A stretch of 64,000 nt of DNA, from the NCBI GenBank assembly GCA_003255025.1, contig QANY01005361.1:258715-322714 (forward strand), written 5' to 3'. This document shows positions 48,331-59,989 of the stretch, in pieces (within the stretch, counting starts at the first letter, position 1; each line of letters begins with the position of its first letter). The translations under genes were made by a program, and so were the position numbers. Below the pieces are notes generated by a model that saw only the letters and a list, made by a program, of their open reading frames with translations, was not told the DNA's origin and did not search any database. This stretch comes from Datisca glomerata (Eukaryota > Streptophyta > Magnoliopsida > Cucurbitales > Datiscaceae).

Positions 48331-49225
48331 ATAGAAGTGTGATCTCAACCCTCATTTCCAGAACTATGAAGCTCAGGCTTTCCTCTTCTAAGGGCTTCAA
48401 AGACGACCAGTTGAGCAAGGAGGTGGATGAAGCTTGGAACCTTGATCCTTCAATCTTCTTGTAATTTAATGCTCCTTGTCTTATTGCTTTAGTTGTAACC
48501 TAGTTTATAAAGGTTTTGTTGTTTTGTGTTTGGCTGTTCTCCCCCCACCCCACCCCCCTAATCCCTTTCATATTGCCTAGGTGGACTTTGTTTGTTGATC
48601 TTGCTAATCTTTGCTGATCTTTGTCTTAAAGGCTTTAGTCAGCATCTTGCTCCTATTCTTTTGGTCTTGATAAAGATCAGGCTTAGGTCCTTTTTACTTA
48701 TAAATACAGTTTGTTTCTGGGGTATGCCCCTTGTAAGTGTGTAAGTATATTTTGGTTAAGACATTTATCTTTATCCAAAAAAAAGATAGTTGTCTTTACC
48801 ACTAAAAGTAAAAGCTAGTTTGTTAGTTTCAAAAAATAAAAAATAAAAGTAAAAGCTAGTTGTCTTCCCACTCCAACTATCTTCCAATAAAATGAAGACA
48901 CCTCACACAAGTATGTTTTTCTTTTTCTTCTTCCCCTTTTCTTTTTCTTCTCCATTCGTCTTCTTCGTTCCAGAAACCTTCATACCCATTTTTCTTTCCT
49001 ATTCTTCCGATTCAATCTTGTCTCCTTTAGAAAAATCAGGTGAGTTCAACCAGGCGCTCGCCTGGGCCTATTGATGCACGGCGCAAGGTGCAAAAATGGA
49101 GAGCAAGACGCTCGCCTGCTTGAATGCATATGCCTCAGCAGGTGCAGAGGCGTTGTCATGGCTGCTCGTCGTGCCTCCCGCCATAGGCGAGCGCCTGGCT
49201 ACGCCTTGAAAACACTGATTAAACG

Positions 49226-50789
49226 TTGTAAAATAAACCATAGACTATCAAAAGTGATATGAAACGTGATTATTATTAATCAAACATACTATTTTCAAAT
49301 CAAACCATAAAAGTATATCTAAAGGATTTAAAAGACCATCAAATACTATTTATAACATCTTAAGATCAGTCCTGCAGAAACATCCACGTTTTTCAGTAAC
49401 TTTGTTTCTATCTTTAACGGACAACATTTCAGAATCTGTAGAGAAATAACAAACATTGTTCAAAAATGAGAAAAATCAACTAGTCTCACTCAAGCTTCCA
49501 AGCAACAAAAGTGATCAAAACTGCTGGCAACTGTTCGACCAATCAAAGTTAATTGAAGCACAAGTGATATGAAAAAACATTGAAATCAGTAATCTGTTCA
49601 ACGACTATAAACATGAAAACAAGGGCAAATTATTTTAAAAAGTGCTCAATTCATAAGTTCTTGAAAGGAAGGATACGGTAAACAAAAGTATCGATAAAAG
49701 CTCAGTAATCTGACGAAAAATTGCCAACATGAGTCCTGCCACTCCATTGCATAAGCGGAAGCAACACTCCACTTGGAACCAGACCTTAAATTATTCAATT
49801 ACGAGAAATAGAAAACACTAAATTCAGAAACAATAAGAACTTAACATATTAATCAAATCAATAAGTTTTTTTTTATCAGCAATGTTATCAAATTTTTATA
49901 GCCTTCACTAGAACTTAGAATTAGTTTTCCTTGCTATAACTGGAGTGGAGCAAGAACTGAACTACATGTCCTAGTAGTAATGCCTTGATAGTAAGTTCTA
50001 GCATATGAGAGAAAAGAAAAGAAAAGTGTGAATGCTTCAACAAATTCAAAAGAGAGAAATATATAAAACCAATAATGAAACCATGAGCACCAAACATTAG
50101 AGAAATCAACAATCCCAAAACCCAATCAGACACAATATTCCTCAGGAACTAGAAATTAAAATCTTCCAATTCTGAACCACCAGTGAAAACAAACAAACAA
50201 AGATTAACAAAATGAAGATAACATAAACTTACTTGCTTATTTCGTAACAAATCTCAACAAAGTGAACTATATTTAAAATCCCATCACAGAAAATTTAAAG
50301 CATAACATGAAATTAGGGATTTACCTGAAACAAATAGAAGCTGAGATTGGGAGGAATTCGCACTGGTAAACGAAAACCACATAGCTTAGAGCGAGACCTT
50401 CGAGAAAGAGCTCATATAAAGGGCTTCGAGAGAGAGCCAACGACGAGACAGAGCTGGACAGAGCTGAGAGAGGTAGCTACGAGAGAGAGTGCAGAGAAAT
50501 AGCTGCAAGAGAGAATCTGTGACAGAGAGATGAAAGAGAGAGTTGTAAGATATGCATGCAAGAAAGAAAGAGCTGAGAGAAAGTTTCGCCTCGTGAAGAG
50601 AAAGCTCTGTGAGCTTCGTCGGAGAGAGAGCTCTCTGTGAGCTTCGCGCGGGGAGAGTGGGGGTTAAAGAGAGAGGCGCTGCGAGAGAGGGATTTTTGTT
50701 CAATGTCTTTTAGTTTAATTTAGGAGGGTTTGAGATTTTTGTTCCCAGCCCTTTGCCCCGCGTAAAAATGCACCTTTCATTGCGTTTTG
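49226..50789. other. AT-rich, then purine-rich region; no gene seen
   Basis: 49226-50330 has no recognisable frame. 50385-50690 is rich in GAGAGAG words; on the minus strand it is a CT-rich leader-like sequence followed by a TTTCAGGTAAAT. This is probably internal to the CACTA-type element whose end is at 50839. Confidence 0.45.
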
Positions 50790-50839
50790 GTATTAAACGC
50801 CATCTTTGAATGGTATTAAAGCACTTAATTCTTGTAGTG
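50790..50839 (-). mobile_element. CACTA-type (En/Spm-like) transposon end
   Basis: On the minus strand the sequence begins CACTACAAGAATTAAGTGCT at 50839, matching the plant CACTACAAGAA terminus, and carries two TTTAATACC words just inside. The three bases outside are AGT. The opposite end was not found in the window, so the element is cut, diverged or starts elsewhere. Confidence 0.6.
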
Positions 50840-50889
50840 AGTCTAACACTCGGCTCACTCTGTTTGTAACACAGAGAGATTGACGGTAA

Positions 50890-51347
50890 ATGGCGACCCT
50901 TACAGTGCCTGATCGACATACTCCTGAAGCCCAAGACTGCGTGCTTCTTCTCCACACAGTATTTGAAGGTATTTGTCCTTCTTTCTCTTTCCTACTTTCT
51001 TAGATGCCGATCTTTCGTTCAGACAAACTTATGCTGCAGTTTATGGAGAAGATCTATTAAAATCACTAGATAGAACTTTCAAGTAACTTTGTGATTAGAG
51101 TTTGCAGCACGCAAATCACTTCATCAATTGAACTGGATAACCGCCACTACTTACCCGGGTATTAGTCACAGGGGCTGAGATTGACATGAAACTTATAATA
51201 GAAGAGTATTACAGAGGAACAGTGTTGCTCTGGATCAAGCAATCAAGGGTGCTACCTAGTGTCGCTCTGGATCAAGCAATCAAGGGTGCCACCTCTAGGG
51301 ACTACGAAAGAATGCTTCTAGCTTTGATTGGTCATGACAATCCTTGA
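50890..51347 (+). pseudogene. Annexin gene remnant, most repeats deleted
   Basis: Annexins are Ca2+-dependent phospholipid binders with four repeats. Exon 1 (50890-50968) reads MATLTVPDRHTPEAQDCVLL to TVFE and ends at a GTATTT donor, phase 1. Next comes a repeat-1 scrap FRQTYAAVYGEDLLKSLDRT (51018-51080). The last part is the repeat-4 end TGAEIDMKLIIEEYYRGTV and ATSRDYERMLLALIGHDNP with TGA at 51345-51347. Everything between (most of repeats 1 to 4) is missing. A tandem duplication of about 34 bp (GCTCTGGATCAAGCAATCAA, 51224-51292) breaks the last repeat. It cannot make a working annexin. Confidence 0.85.
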
Positions 51348-52310
51348 GTTTAGTGCGTACACGTTAGTGATATCTAAACTGAGGCTATATTCAGTACTGT
51401 TGCTGTTTGCCTCATATACACTAGCAAGTACAATGTAAAACATGAAGTATTCTGTATGTGTCCTTGTTCATGCTATCTTGGTTATGTATGCAACATAGCA
51501 TCATACGTGCGGTTGAAAAGTTTATGTTTGATAGTAAAAGTATTCTATGTTTTTAGTGATTTGACTTTTCCCTACTTTCTATATTCAAATTTAAAAGATG
51601 CACCATAGGCTACAACTTGGTTTTCATGAGTATGATAATATTATGTTCCAACTTTTTTATTCTTAGCCGCATATGAATAAACCTTTTTTACTTGAACTTA
51701 TTATAGACGAGATTCAAGTTTCGACATCTTAATATGAAAAGCAACCAATCTGCTCTGGATTTTGGCACCTTAAGGCTTAGATTCATGGGCAATTCTCACA
51801 CAGTCACACCTCTCTTTAAAAATGGAGGAATGTGACCAATCGCAGATCCAGGGATGTCTGTACGTGCTGTGCCTTGGCTAACTCTAACTTCATAGTAAAT
51901 GTCAATCCAAGAGAGTCATGCATGCCAAACATACCTACTAGCTTAGTTAACTTGGAAGAGCAGCTCATCATGTTCAACTAAAATACGAAGGACCCTCATC
52001 AATCATCATCAGGAAAGTTATTAAAATAGTTGCTGAATATCAACATTACTTACAATGTATAAGACTTTAGCTGAAAATTCCAAGTCATCTCAAAATGACA
52101 ACCAATGGTTAAGATTAAACAACAAAGTTTTACATAATAAGTTCAAAAAAACCAGGTACAAAACTGCATTATCTTCTGCACAAAATGCCTTTACTTCAGT
52201 TTCCGACACGAGACTTAACAGTTAAAGTTGAACACACCAAATAACAACTTAGAATATATATATATATAACAACAGTGCTCTTCTCATGGGCTAGGAAGAA
52301 AAATGTACAA
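51348..52310. other. Spacer; includes the likely 3' UTR of the Pumilio gene on the minus strand
   Basis: No coding signal. The Pumilio stop codon is at 52311-52313, so the minus-strand 3' untranslated region lies at the right edge. A (TA)n tract is at 52254-52268. No clear poly(A) signal was chosen. Confidence 0.5.
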
Positions 52311-52621
52311 TCACTTTTTCCGAAATTTCTGGGATAGAATGTTCTTTGAATACGGGCTGTTGCGTGCCATTGCTTTGCAAGTCTCTATTGCTCCAATTAA
52401 CAAACTGTGCATATGCCCCTATTTCATAATGAAGAGTCAGAAATTCTTCCTTCTTATTTTGTTATGTTATCCGAACTAATTGTGAAGAGTGACAGAACAA
52501 TGAGGGGGGGGGGGGNNNNNNNNNNNNNNNNNNNNNNNNNNNNNNNNNNNNNNNNNNNNNNNNNNNNNNNNNNNNNNNNNNNNNNNNNNNNNNNNNNNNN
52601 NNNNNNNNNNNNNNNNNNNNN

Positions 52622-52671
<50 letters not shown>

Positions 52672-55600
52672 CCATAGAACTAAATAGATGACTCAAACAA
52701 AAGTGAAAATAGGAAAGAGCAACTAAAAATTAAAAGTTGAAAAGATGAGAAAAGGAAAACTAAAACGAAAAGCTTCAAAGAAAAAATATGCTGACTCAAA
52801 CAAAAGGAAACTAATATTGAAGAACAAAGTAGAAGAATTAAAGGAAGTTGAAATCCAGACCTCAGAAACCTTAAGAGCTCTTTGAATAACATAGTTTGCA
52901 TGTGGATCTTGAACCAACTGTTCAAAATGAGGAGCTGAGAGCAACTCGTGTATGACTCTAGACCTGCTTTCATCATTAAATTCTATAAGACATTTTTCAA
53001 CCACATGACTGCTAAACTTCTGCATCGAAAGATGGACATAGTTCCCTTCAAATTCACACATCAAATTTGACATGGCTGATGGGATCTTCAACTCCAAGAT
53101 AAACTGAACCACATAGTTTCTGCCAAAAAAAGGGAGAAAAAAAGAATAAAAAATCATCAGCAAAAGGATTAGTGAATGGCAGCAGATTCTCGAGCATAAA
53201 CACTGGCATGATAGTCACACTCATTGGAGCAAGCTACACACATAGCAAGAGACTGGTCTAAGAACTGACAAATGCATATCAACTTTGCTTCTCTTTCAGT
53301 ACTAGGATACTCAATGAATCAATAAAAGAATAAGAAGTTGTGGTCAGTTTCTCAGGGAAGAAAGAGAATTATCCAAAGCTCCTTTAATAATAATTACCCA
53401 TATGGATTTTGAGCAAGCTTAAGTGCATTCTTTGATATTTCTGCCACCAACGTTTCTTGATGTTTTCCCGCTGAATGACTAATACATCGTTGTAGGACAA
53501 AGCATCCATGCTGATGAGTTGCAATTTCGACACAATACTTTGCAGCGGCAACAAATATAAACTGCCACACATCGTAAGGAGAAGAAAAATCGTTAAGATA
53601 GAGCTAAAATGAAATCACAAGACTGTTGTTCAAAACAATGACAGTTACATGAAACTCCCACATCTGTGACAGAGTTACCCAAAAAGGAATGAGAATTAAC
53701 GCTTCTCTTTGTGTCCCCAAATCTGCTAATTTGCCTGAAACCAACTCCTAAGAGTAGGCCTGAGATCTATAGGTGCTCACTATTCATATCTGCAGATACA
53801 TATCATAGCTTTCGCAAAAATGGCCATGGAGATGACAAGTTTGTTTATTTTTCCTCACTATAAGTGGTGGCCAAGTTCGAAAGACAATTGCATATGTGAA
53901 TTTTTCTATCAGTTTTTCGGGTGGGAGGAAAAGAGTATATACAATGTCTTCGTTATTGGGGAAAATCAATATACTTGCCCGATAGATTTTCGGGTTCGAT
54001 GTACTTTCATCTTTGACGAATGCTGGCTTGAAAGAAGAAATGTTTACAAGACAACTCAAAAGGTAATTCAACTTTGAAAAGCGTTGAACTGAAAATGTGG
54101 ATCCAAACAATGGATCCACTCTTTATGAGAAAGAATAAAGGACTGAAGCACAAATCGACTTGGGATTCGGTCCCCTCAAAAACCCTTGTTTCTTTCTAAC
54201 CAAATTGTCCGAAAAATACACAATGGAACAACTTTCCACGGCTATCATAGGCAAGAACCATTTATATAAGTGACGTGCAGAATTATTAGGTAGCAAAAAG
54301 AACTCCGAAGTTGGAAATACACATGCCAACTAAGTAGCTTGATGTTGGCAAAGCAAAAACAAACTATGTGTTATTAAATGAATTCATTGACATCCTTTGT
54401 TTATTTAGACTAAATACTACTCTAGTAGTAAATAATAATAAAAATAAACAACAAAAACCAAACATCATGTGAGACCTGGATGCAATTGTAAGACCCATGA
54501 TGACTATTAATCTGAACTATGTCAACTTTAAATTTAAAAGGGACCTAAGAAGCATGTTGAGCATTGGCTGGAATATACAAAAGGAAGTTCAGAAGTAACA
54601 AGTCAAAGTCACAAAGATGGAACTCTCACCATATTATGTTCATCACTAAGGCATTGTAAGCAACGCTGAACCACGTGATTGCCATTAAGGTCCCTTATGA
54701 GAGCAAGAAAACCTGGTTCAAGGGCTGATATAACCAGCTGAATCTGCTGCCTTGTTTTGAGAGTTTCAATTAGCTTCTGCACGACGCGGGTGCTGGAGGG
54801 AAAACAAAAGACAAGTTAAAGTCAACATAAATGGATTAACTAAATGATGCAACTATTCAAAGCATTCATAATTAATTACCCATGAGTGTTTAACGAGATC
54901 CTGACAAGTTCCCCTGGTACTTTTGTTACCTCTAGCAGAATTTGCATTCTCTGTTTTTCACTACATACATCCAACAACTTCTGCATAAGGTAATTCCCGA
55001 AAGGATTCATCATTAGTTCAACTACATGGGTTACGATCTCGTCAAATATCATTTGCACTTCTTGTGGGGCACCCTCATCAAACACCCGCTGTAAGAATCT
55101 ACAACCATGCTGATCCTTAGCTATTAGATATATGTATCCTTGAGCTTCTGTCAGGGAGCTAAATTTAGGCGGCAGAGACAATATGGGAGACAACCAGCCA
55201 CTGGGAACATTATCAAGAATTCCATCTGTTTTGTTCTGAACGTCCAATTGGGATTTCTGTCTATGCTTATTTGTTCCAATCTCGGAGAAGGTACCCTTAC
55301 TCTTAGCCCTCGAACGATTAAATAAATTATTTGCAACAAAACTTAAATCTTCACTTTCAATAATTAAACTCTCCTCACTGTTAAAAGGCTCACGTCCTTG
55401 TACTCTAAGGCTTGAAGGTACCATAGGCCACCCATAAGATTGTACCGGACTGTAATGTGAGTGAAATTCAATTTTCGAATAAGCCCTTGAGTGAGTCGAA
55501 CTAGTAGAGCCCGAAAAATGGGGTGCAGCTATTCCTTCACTCCAACTTATCTTATCTTGTGAAGCACAAAATGGAGCAGCAGCCATCGAGAGTTTGTGCA

Positions 55601-56474
55601 GAGAATTGGACACTGGATTTCCTCTTTGGTGATTGCCGCTCATCTGGTCCTTTGTTGTGTGCCTTGAAGAGCTCCTTGAACTATTCAAGCGACCGTACTG
55701 AGTGTAGAATGCATCAGATCGTACAGGGGATAATCCTGACTTGAACAAATCATCCGGTCTATACTCCTGCCGCAAACCCAGCAATGCTGGATTCTTCTCA
55801 CCGTTAACACTTTCAAAAGGTTTTGAAACAGATGATTTAGGTCGCAAACCATCAGATAATCTTGTTTTAGGATTGTCATATTCCTCATACCTTTCAAAAT
55901 CAAATCGGCTATTTCTATTCAAAGAACGGCTACGAGCAGGAAGCCGATTGAATTCCTTCTGAAAATCTCTATAATTAGAAGAATTTATCTGTTCGTTGGT
56001 GATACGGATATTACCGACATTTCTGCATAGACTCATTTCATCAATCAATCTCTCCTTAGCCCTATTCCCAAGCAAATCAGATGTTTCCGAATTCCATAAA
56101 AAATTATTTGTACAGTGGGAGCTTCCGCAAGGCACCTCAGTTTTGAGCTCTTCAAACGGAGGAGGTGTGGGAGCTCCATTATCAGACAAGGAATCCCCTG
56201 CAGAGAAAAGGCTCGAGGAAGAGCCATCTGATGGCAGAGAGAAGCCACTGACAGGAGACGAAGCAAATGCATACATGTGACTTGAATGTTCACCATTACA
56301 CATACCATAAAAGCCATAATCCGTTTCTGTTACTAAAGATTTATCACCGTGACCACCGTGAACATGAAGACCATTTTGTTCTTGATGCAGATGATGGTGA
56401 TGATGATAAAGATTGTTTGATGTTGCATGAGGGATCTCATTCAACAACAGTTCAAGCTCTTCATCATCCTTCAT
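52311..56474 (-). CDS. Pumilio-family RNA-binding protein (PUF), five coding exons
   Basis: PUF proteins bind UGUA-type motifs in mRNA 3' UTRs and repress or destabilise the message in the cytoplasm. Coding exons on the minus strand: 56474-54880, 54792-54630, 53561-53398, 53119-52870, 52418-52311; all junctions are GT-AG and phases agree, giving 2280 nt, 759 residues. The start is the Met of MKDDEELELLLNEIPHATS; upstream codons lie behind an acceptor at 56499. The N-terminal 430 residues are Ser/Asn-rich with a His-rich run; the PUF domain spans about 440-759. Repeat signatures in order: GCRFLQ, GNYLMQ, GTRVVQ, GNHVVQ, GCFVLQ, GNYVVQ, SSHVVEK, ANYVIQ, then the cap ending KNILSQKFRKK. The layout resembles Arabidopsis APUM12-like proteins. 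Confidence 0.93.
52516..52621. other. Assembly gap (N) inside the last Pumilio intron
   Basis: 106 undetermined bases between a G-run (52504-52515) and a (GA)n tract. The flanks are simple sequence, so the gap probably hides a longer simple repeat. The coding exons on both sides are unaffected. Confidence 0.98.
52622..52670. repeat. (GA)n microsatellite at the gap edge
   Basis: About 24 GA units. On the gene strand it is a CT tract in the last intron. Any frame across it is spurious. Confidence 0.95.
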
Positions 56475-56498
56475 GTTTTCCTCAATTTCTTTCCGAAT

Positions 56499-56915
56499 CT
56501 GAATATAATCGAACACCAACCAAATACACAACAACAGGCAAGAAAAGGGGAAACAAAGAAGAAAATAAGACAAATGATACAACACTGATTGAGACCACAA
56601 ACAATCAAACCAATCCCAAAATCAGAAAACACACATCCGAAATCGGTTCAAATAGGCTGAATAACAACCACGCAGAATAGATTATAACTTATCTTCATCT
56701 GGGTTTTGCTCAGACACTAAAATGGAGGTGGTTTTAAGTGATGGGCATTTCAATTTCATTCCACTCTAAAACAAAACAAACAAATCTCGTTTTGGGTATT
56801 GGGTATTTTCTGTGAGAAGTTGGTGAAGCATGCAAAGATTGGAAAATTACATACGGTTATAAGGAACCGTAGATATACACTCTCTGTTACCGTCGGACGC
56901 CATTAAAGCTGGAGA
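56499..56915 (-). promoter_or_regulatory. 5' leader of the Pumilio gene with a likely leader intron and small upstream ORF
   Basis: A good donor (GTATGT, g at 56854) and the acceptor TATATTCAG before 56498 suggest a 356-bp intron in the leader. Joined this way, an upstream ATG at 56903-56901 (MASDGNRECISTVPYN plus five more codons) stops seven bases before the main ATG. An alternative acceptor (TTTGTTTTAG, near 56768) is also strong, so the leader structure is a hypothesis. Confidence 0.45.
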
Positions 56916-56945
56916 GAGGAGGAGACGCATTGGCCTATTCCCATA

Positions 56946-56953
56946 TATTTATA
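56946..56953 (-). promoter_or_regulatory. Candidate TATA box of the Pumilio gene
   Basis: TATAAATA on the minus strand, about 30-45 bp before the CT-rich start of the leader. A GGCCAAT-like word lies just downstream. Confidence 0.45.
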
Positions 56954-56959
56954 TGAGAA

Positions 56960-59870
56960 TTTTATAGAAACACAGAGAGAAATGAAAAGAGACCCAACAA
57001 GCACACATACTACTGTGAGAGTCTCCACACTGTATCTAAAGCTTTTACTTTTTTACACTTTTTTTTATTTTTTTATTTTTATTTGAAATTATGTACCTGA
57101 AACTCTTTAAGAATGCGTGAGGAACACGCTCGTCGTTACAGTGGCTCCTGACAGATCCCGTCCAACCCTACAATCGGCGTTCGTCACTTGGAGCTGACTG
57201 GTTCATCACATCAAGGCAGCGCGTGATACTATAATTTTTTTATTTAAGGTAAAATACAAATATTTAGAAAAATATTTATAAGAATTGAAAATGCCATATT
57301 AGAAGGATAGATTTTTCTTATTTTTAAATTTTAAATATTTTGATTTTTCTGTTATGCATATCTGCAATACTCCAACAAACAAACAATATTACAATTCCCT
57401 TAGCCCTCTCTAACGGTTAACAGATACTTTTATTCTGTTTTCCCTTCCGATCATTGACCAAATTAGCCCTTTAGGTTTTTCCTTTTTTTTTTTTCATTTT
57501 TCCAAATGTTATCTCGTTCCTTAAATCTCTCCTTTAAAAATGTTGAGATTGATAGTCTTGAAAAATAAATTGTCAACTCATTTTTAGCAAATTCACGGTG
57601 GTAAGAGAAGTTCTTGGGATAACTCATTCACAAATTTTACATCATTTTTTGTCAAACTTTACAAATTCCAAGAAAATTAGAATAGCACAATTCGAAATTA
57701 AGATCTCTTATTTATTTATTTATTATTCATAATGTTTCAAGGGGCTATATATATTTTAATAAGTAATAATAGTAATTAAGTGGTGTTTGGTTCAAATAAA
57801 TGGAATATAATAAATGGTTTTGAATGTAAATGCTAATGAAAATAGAAAATAATCAAAGAATATAATAAATGGTTTTGAATATTTATCATTCACACGTAAT
57901 TCATTCATTCATGTAAATCGTTTATAAAATTATATATATGAGATCAATACAAAAGACTCAATGGAGTATGTAGAAAGTTTGTATCACTAAAAATATAATT
58001 TTAGAAGAAAATGCAAATATGATCCATTTTCACATGCAAAGTATATGCTCAAAAGAAATTCAATTTTATGATGTAAGAAATTCCTAGTAGAGTAATGGCA
58101 AATTAATTTCTTCATGTCCTAGCGAAAATAGTGCATAACATAAAAACTAAAACATATAAACATCCAACGTTCATATATTAATTGTTAAAACAAATGACAT
58201 TTAATGAATAAACATGCAACATATTTTATATGTTAAAGACATCATTATGATTTTTACTTTTCTATTAGATATTAGAAGTTACGCCGTAAACATCAGAGCT
58301 AAACTCACGCATACATCATAACATAAGTTTTTTTTCTCATTTCAAAAATATAGTCAATTAAATAATTCCAACATATTTTTTTATCTACAAATGTGCATTG
58401 ATTGCATCTGAATTGTTATATCCAGTACCAACAAATCTCATATGAAGTAATATGTACCGCCTGGAAAATTCTATATACGTTGTTATAATTTTTTTTGGTC
58501 AAATTACATTTCAGATTTTAAAAGAAATTGTGAAATATGACTTGAACTCACAATTTTTAAGGTTTAAGTGTGAAAATTTAACCAACTGCGTCAACCAGTT
58601 TTATGATTAAAATGGTGATTTAGGATTCTCTTAGTTTTTTGACGTATGTTGCTCTCACTAAATTTGGAGAGAGCTTCAAACTAAATGTAGAGAGGAGCTA
58701 GTTTCTGCTTATCCTCCAACTATTTCACAAATAAACACATAAGTCCCGCATAAATGTTAAACTTAAAATGACAAAGTGTTAGATAAACTAAGTAATAAAC
58801 CTAGCAGATTATCAGTGTGTGAGGTTACAATTGTCAACCTGAGTGGTTATATTAGAAGGTTTGGCTGAAGACTTGGCAAAGTGGGAAAAGTGGTTCGAAA
58901 GAGTTACAAACATGGGTCAGTTACATTTCCAAGCGGTTACTCACTTTGATACAAACAAATAACAATAGACAGTAAAGAATTACACATTCATACTTTTCAG
59001 AACAAATCAAAACTTGAATTCCACACTGCAATTCTATCTTAGGAGTAGGAGCAACATAGTGTGGTTATTGTACGCAAGGCGAGGTAATCACAGTAGTGTA
59101 ATTTAGATTGGTTACTTATACTATATCACTTTCAACATTGTCATTAACTCATAGGTTCATTCAACGTTTACTCCATCTTCATCCTCACCCCATTTTGTGT
59201 AAACATTTAAGGCTTTTGAGTCTACTTGTACTCTGTGTTATTTGATATAATTGTATATTTGCTTCCACTCTATTTTGTCATTAATGTTAGTCCAAAAGTC
59301 TTCTTAATTGAAGCATGATTCATATTTAAGTTATCTAAGTGAAGGTTAGATTAGATCTCTTTGATAAGCTATAGGTGAATCTAAAGGTAAAAACATATTT
59401 AAATACCTTTTTACAAAGCTGAAGTACCATTTTACAAAGCTGAAGAAAAGGATATAATAGTCATTTGCTTTGATGTTCCCACAAGGTGAATGGGTCAATA
59501 AACGTATTTTGTCATGAATGAATCATGCATGACAAGGTAGACGCAAATATTCCTCCGTATGAATAAAGGCCCACAGTATTGGATTTGGCAAATATTATCC
59601 TATAATAACGAGGCACGTGGCCACAGTTGTAGTGGTAAAACCGAAACAAACTGCTAATATCTCGCGCATTTCTCTCCCGATTTTGTTAGAGAGCTGAACG
59701 AAGGAAAAAATTTCTCCCTTCTGGTAACAGAAATTTTACGAAACACTTCTCCTGCCATTTTCAAAGAAGCTCAGAGGACTATCCAATATATTTTATATGG
59801 TCTGGTCTAGATTAGATTAAATGAAACGGAAAATGAAAATAAAAAATGATTATATAATTTTTTTTGTCAA
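56960..59870. other. Intergenic, AT-rich, no gene seen
   Basis: Beyond the Pumilio promoter only short frames occur. A direct repeat AATATAATAAATGGTTTTGAAT appears near 57805 and 57860. A pyrimidine-rich patch lies near 59660-59760. Confidence 0.55.
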
Positions 59871-59891
59871 AATATCTTGATAATGTCCATA

Positions 59892-59980
59892 TATTAATTA
59901 TTGTGAAGCTTTGTTAAGCTTACTAATAAGATTGACTTATACAATTTTTAAGCTTCTATACTCACTCACAATAATTAATA
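59892..59980. repeat. Inverted repeat, 15-bp perfect arms
   Basis: TATTAATTATTGTGA (59892-59906) and TCACAATAATTAATA (59966-59980) pair exactly. Inner GAAGCT/AGCTTC and outer TCTTGATA/TATCAAGA words extend the pairing with gaps. It is MITE-sized. Confidence 0.65.
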
Positions 59981-59989
59981 TAAGAGAGA

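Larger units (their letters stand above)
42715..48790 (+). mobile_element. L1-type plant LINE, decayed
   Basis: The order is a DUF4283-type ORF1, then endonuclease, reverse transcriptase and zf-RVT, ending in an A-rich tail (TCCAAAAAAAA at about 48775-48785). The left limit is set by the first ORF1-like sequence and is approximate. A-rich TAAAAGTAAAAG words flank both sides and hide any target duplication. It sits inside the hAT-like element. Confidence 0.85.
42314..49225. mobile_element. hAT-like element with perfect 8-bp target duplication, split by a LINE
   Basis: ATTAAACG occurs at 42314-42321 and again at 49218-49225. Between them the ends are TAGTGTTTTCAAG (42322 on) and CTTGAAAACACTG (up to 49217), inverted repeats differing only in the outermost base. 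An 8-bp duplication and (C/T)AGTG ends fit the hAT superfamily. Both subterminal zones are rich in GGCG(A/C)GGCG(C/A) and GCGCCTCG-like words in both directions (42340-42420, 49048-49205). No hAT transposase was seen, so without the LINE it would be about 0.8 kb and non-autonomous. Confidence 0.85.

Noticed and set aside
48892..49074. Frame with a Phe-rich hydrophobic start like a signal peptide
   Set aside because: It comes from a TTC/TTT-rich simple tract within the hAT-like element and ends quickly.
53784..54329. Frames of 85, 111 and 68 codons in the third Pumilio intron (both strands)
   Set aside because: They lie in an intron, overlap each other, and match no family I know. They could be a decayed insertion, but there is no end signature to support one.
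55140..56680. Open plus-strand frames across the first Pumilio exon
   Set aside because: Shadows of the long minus-strand coding exon; no motif and no splice support.
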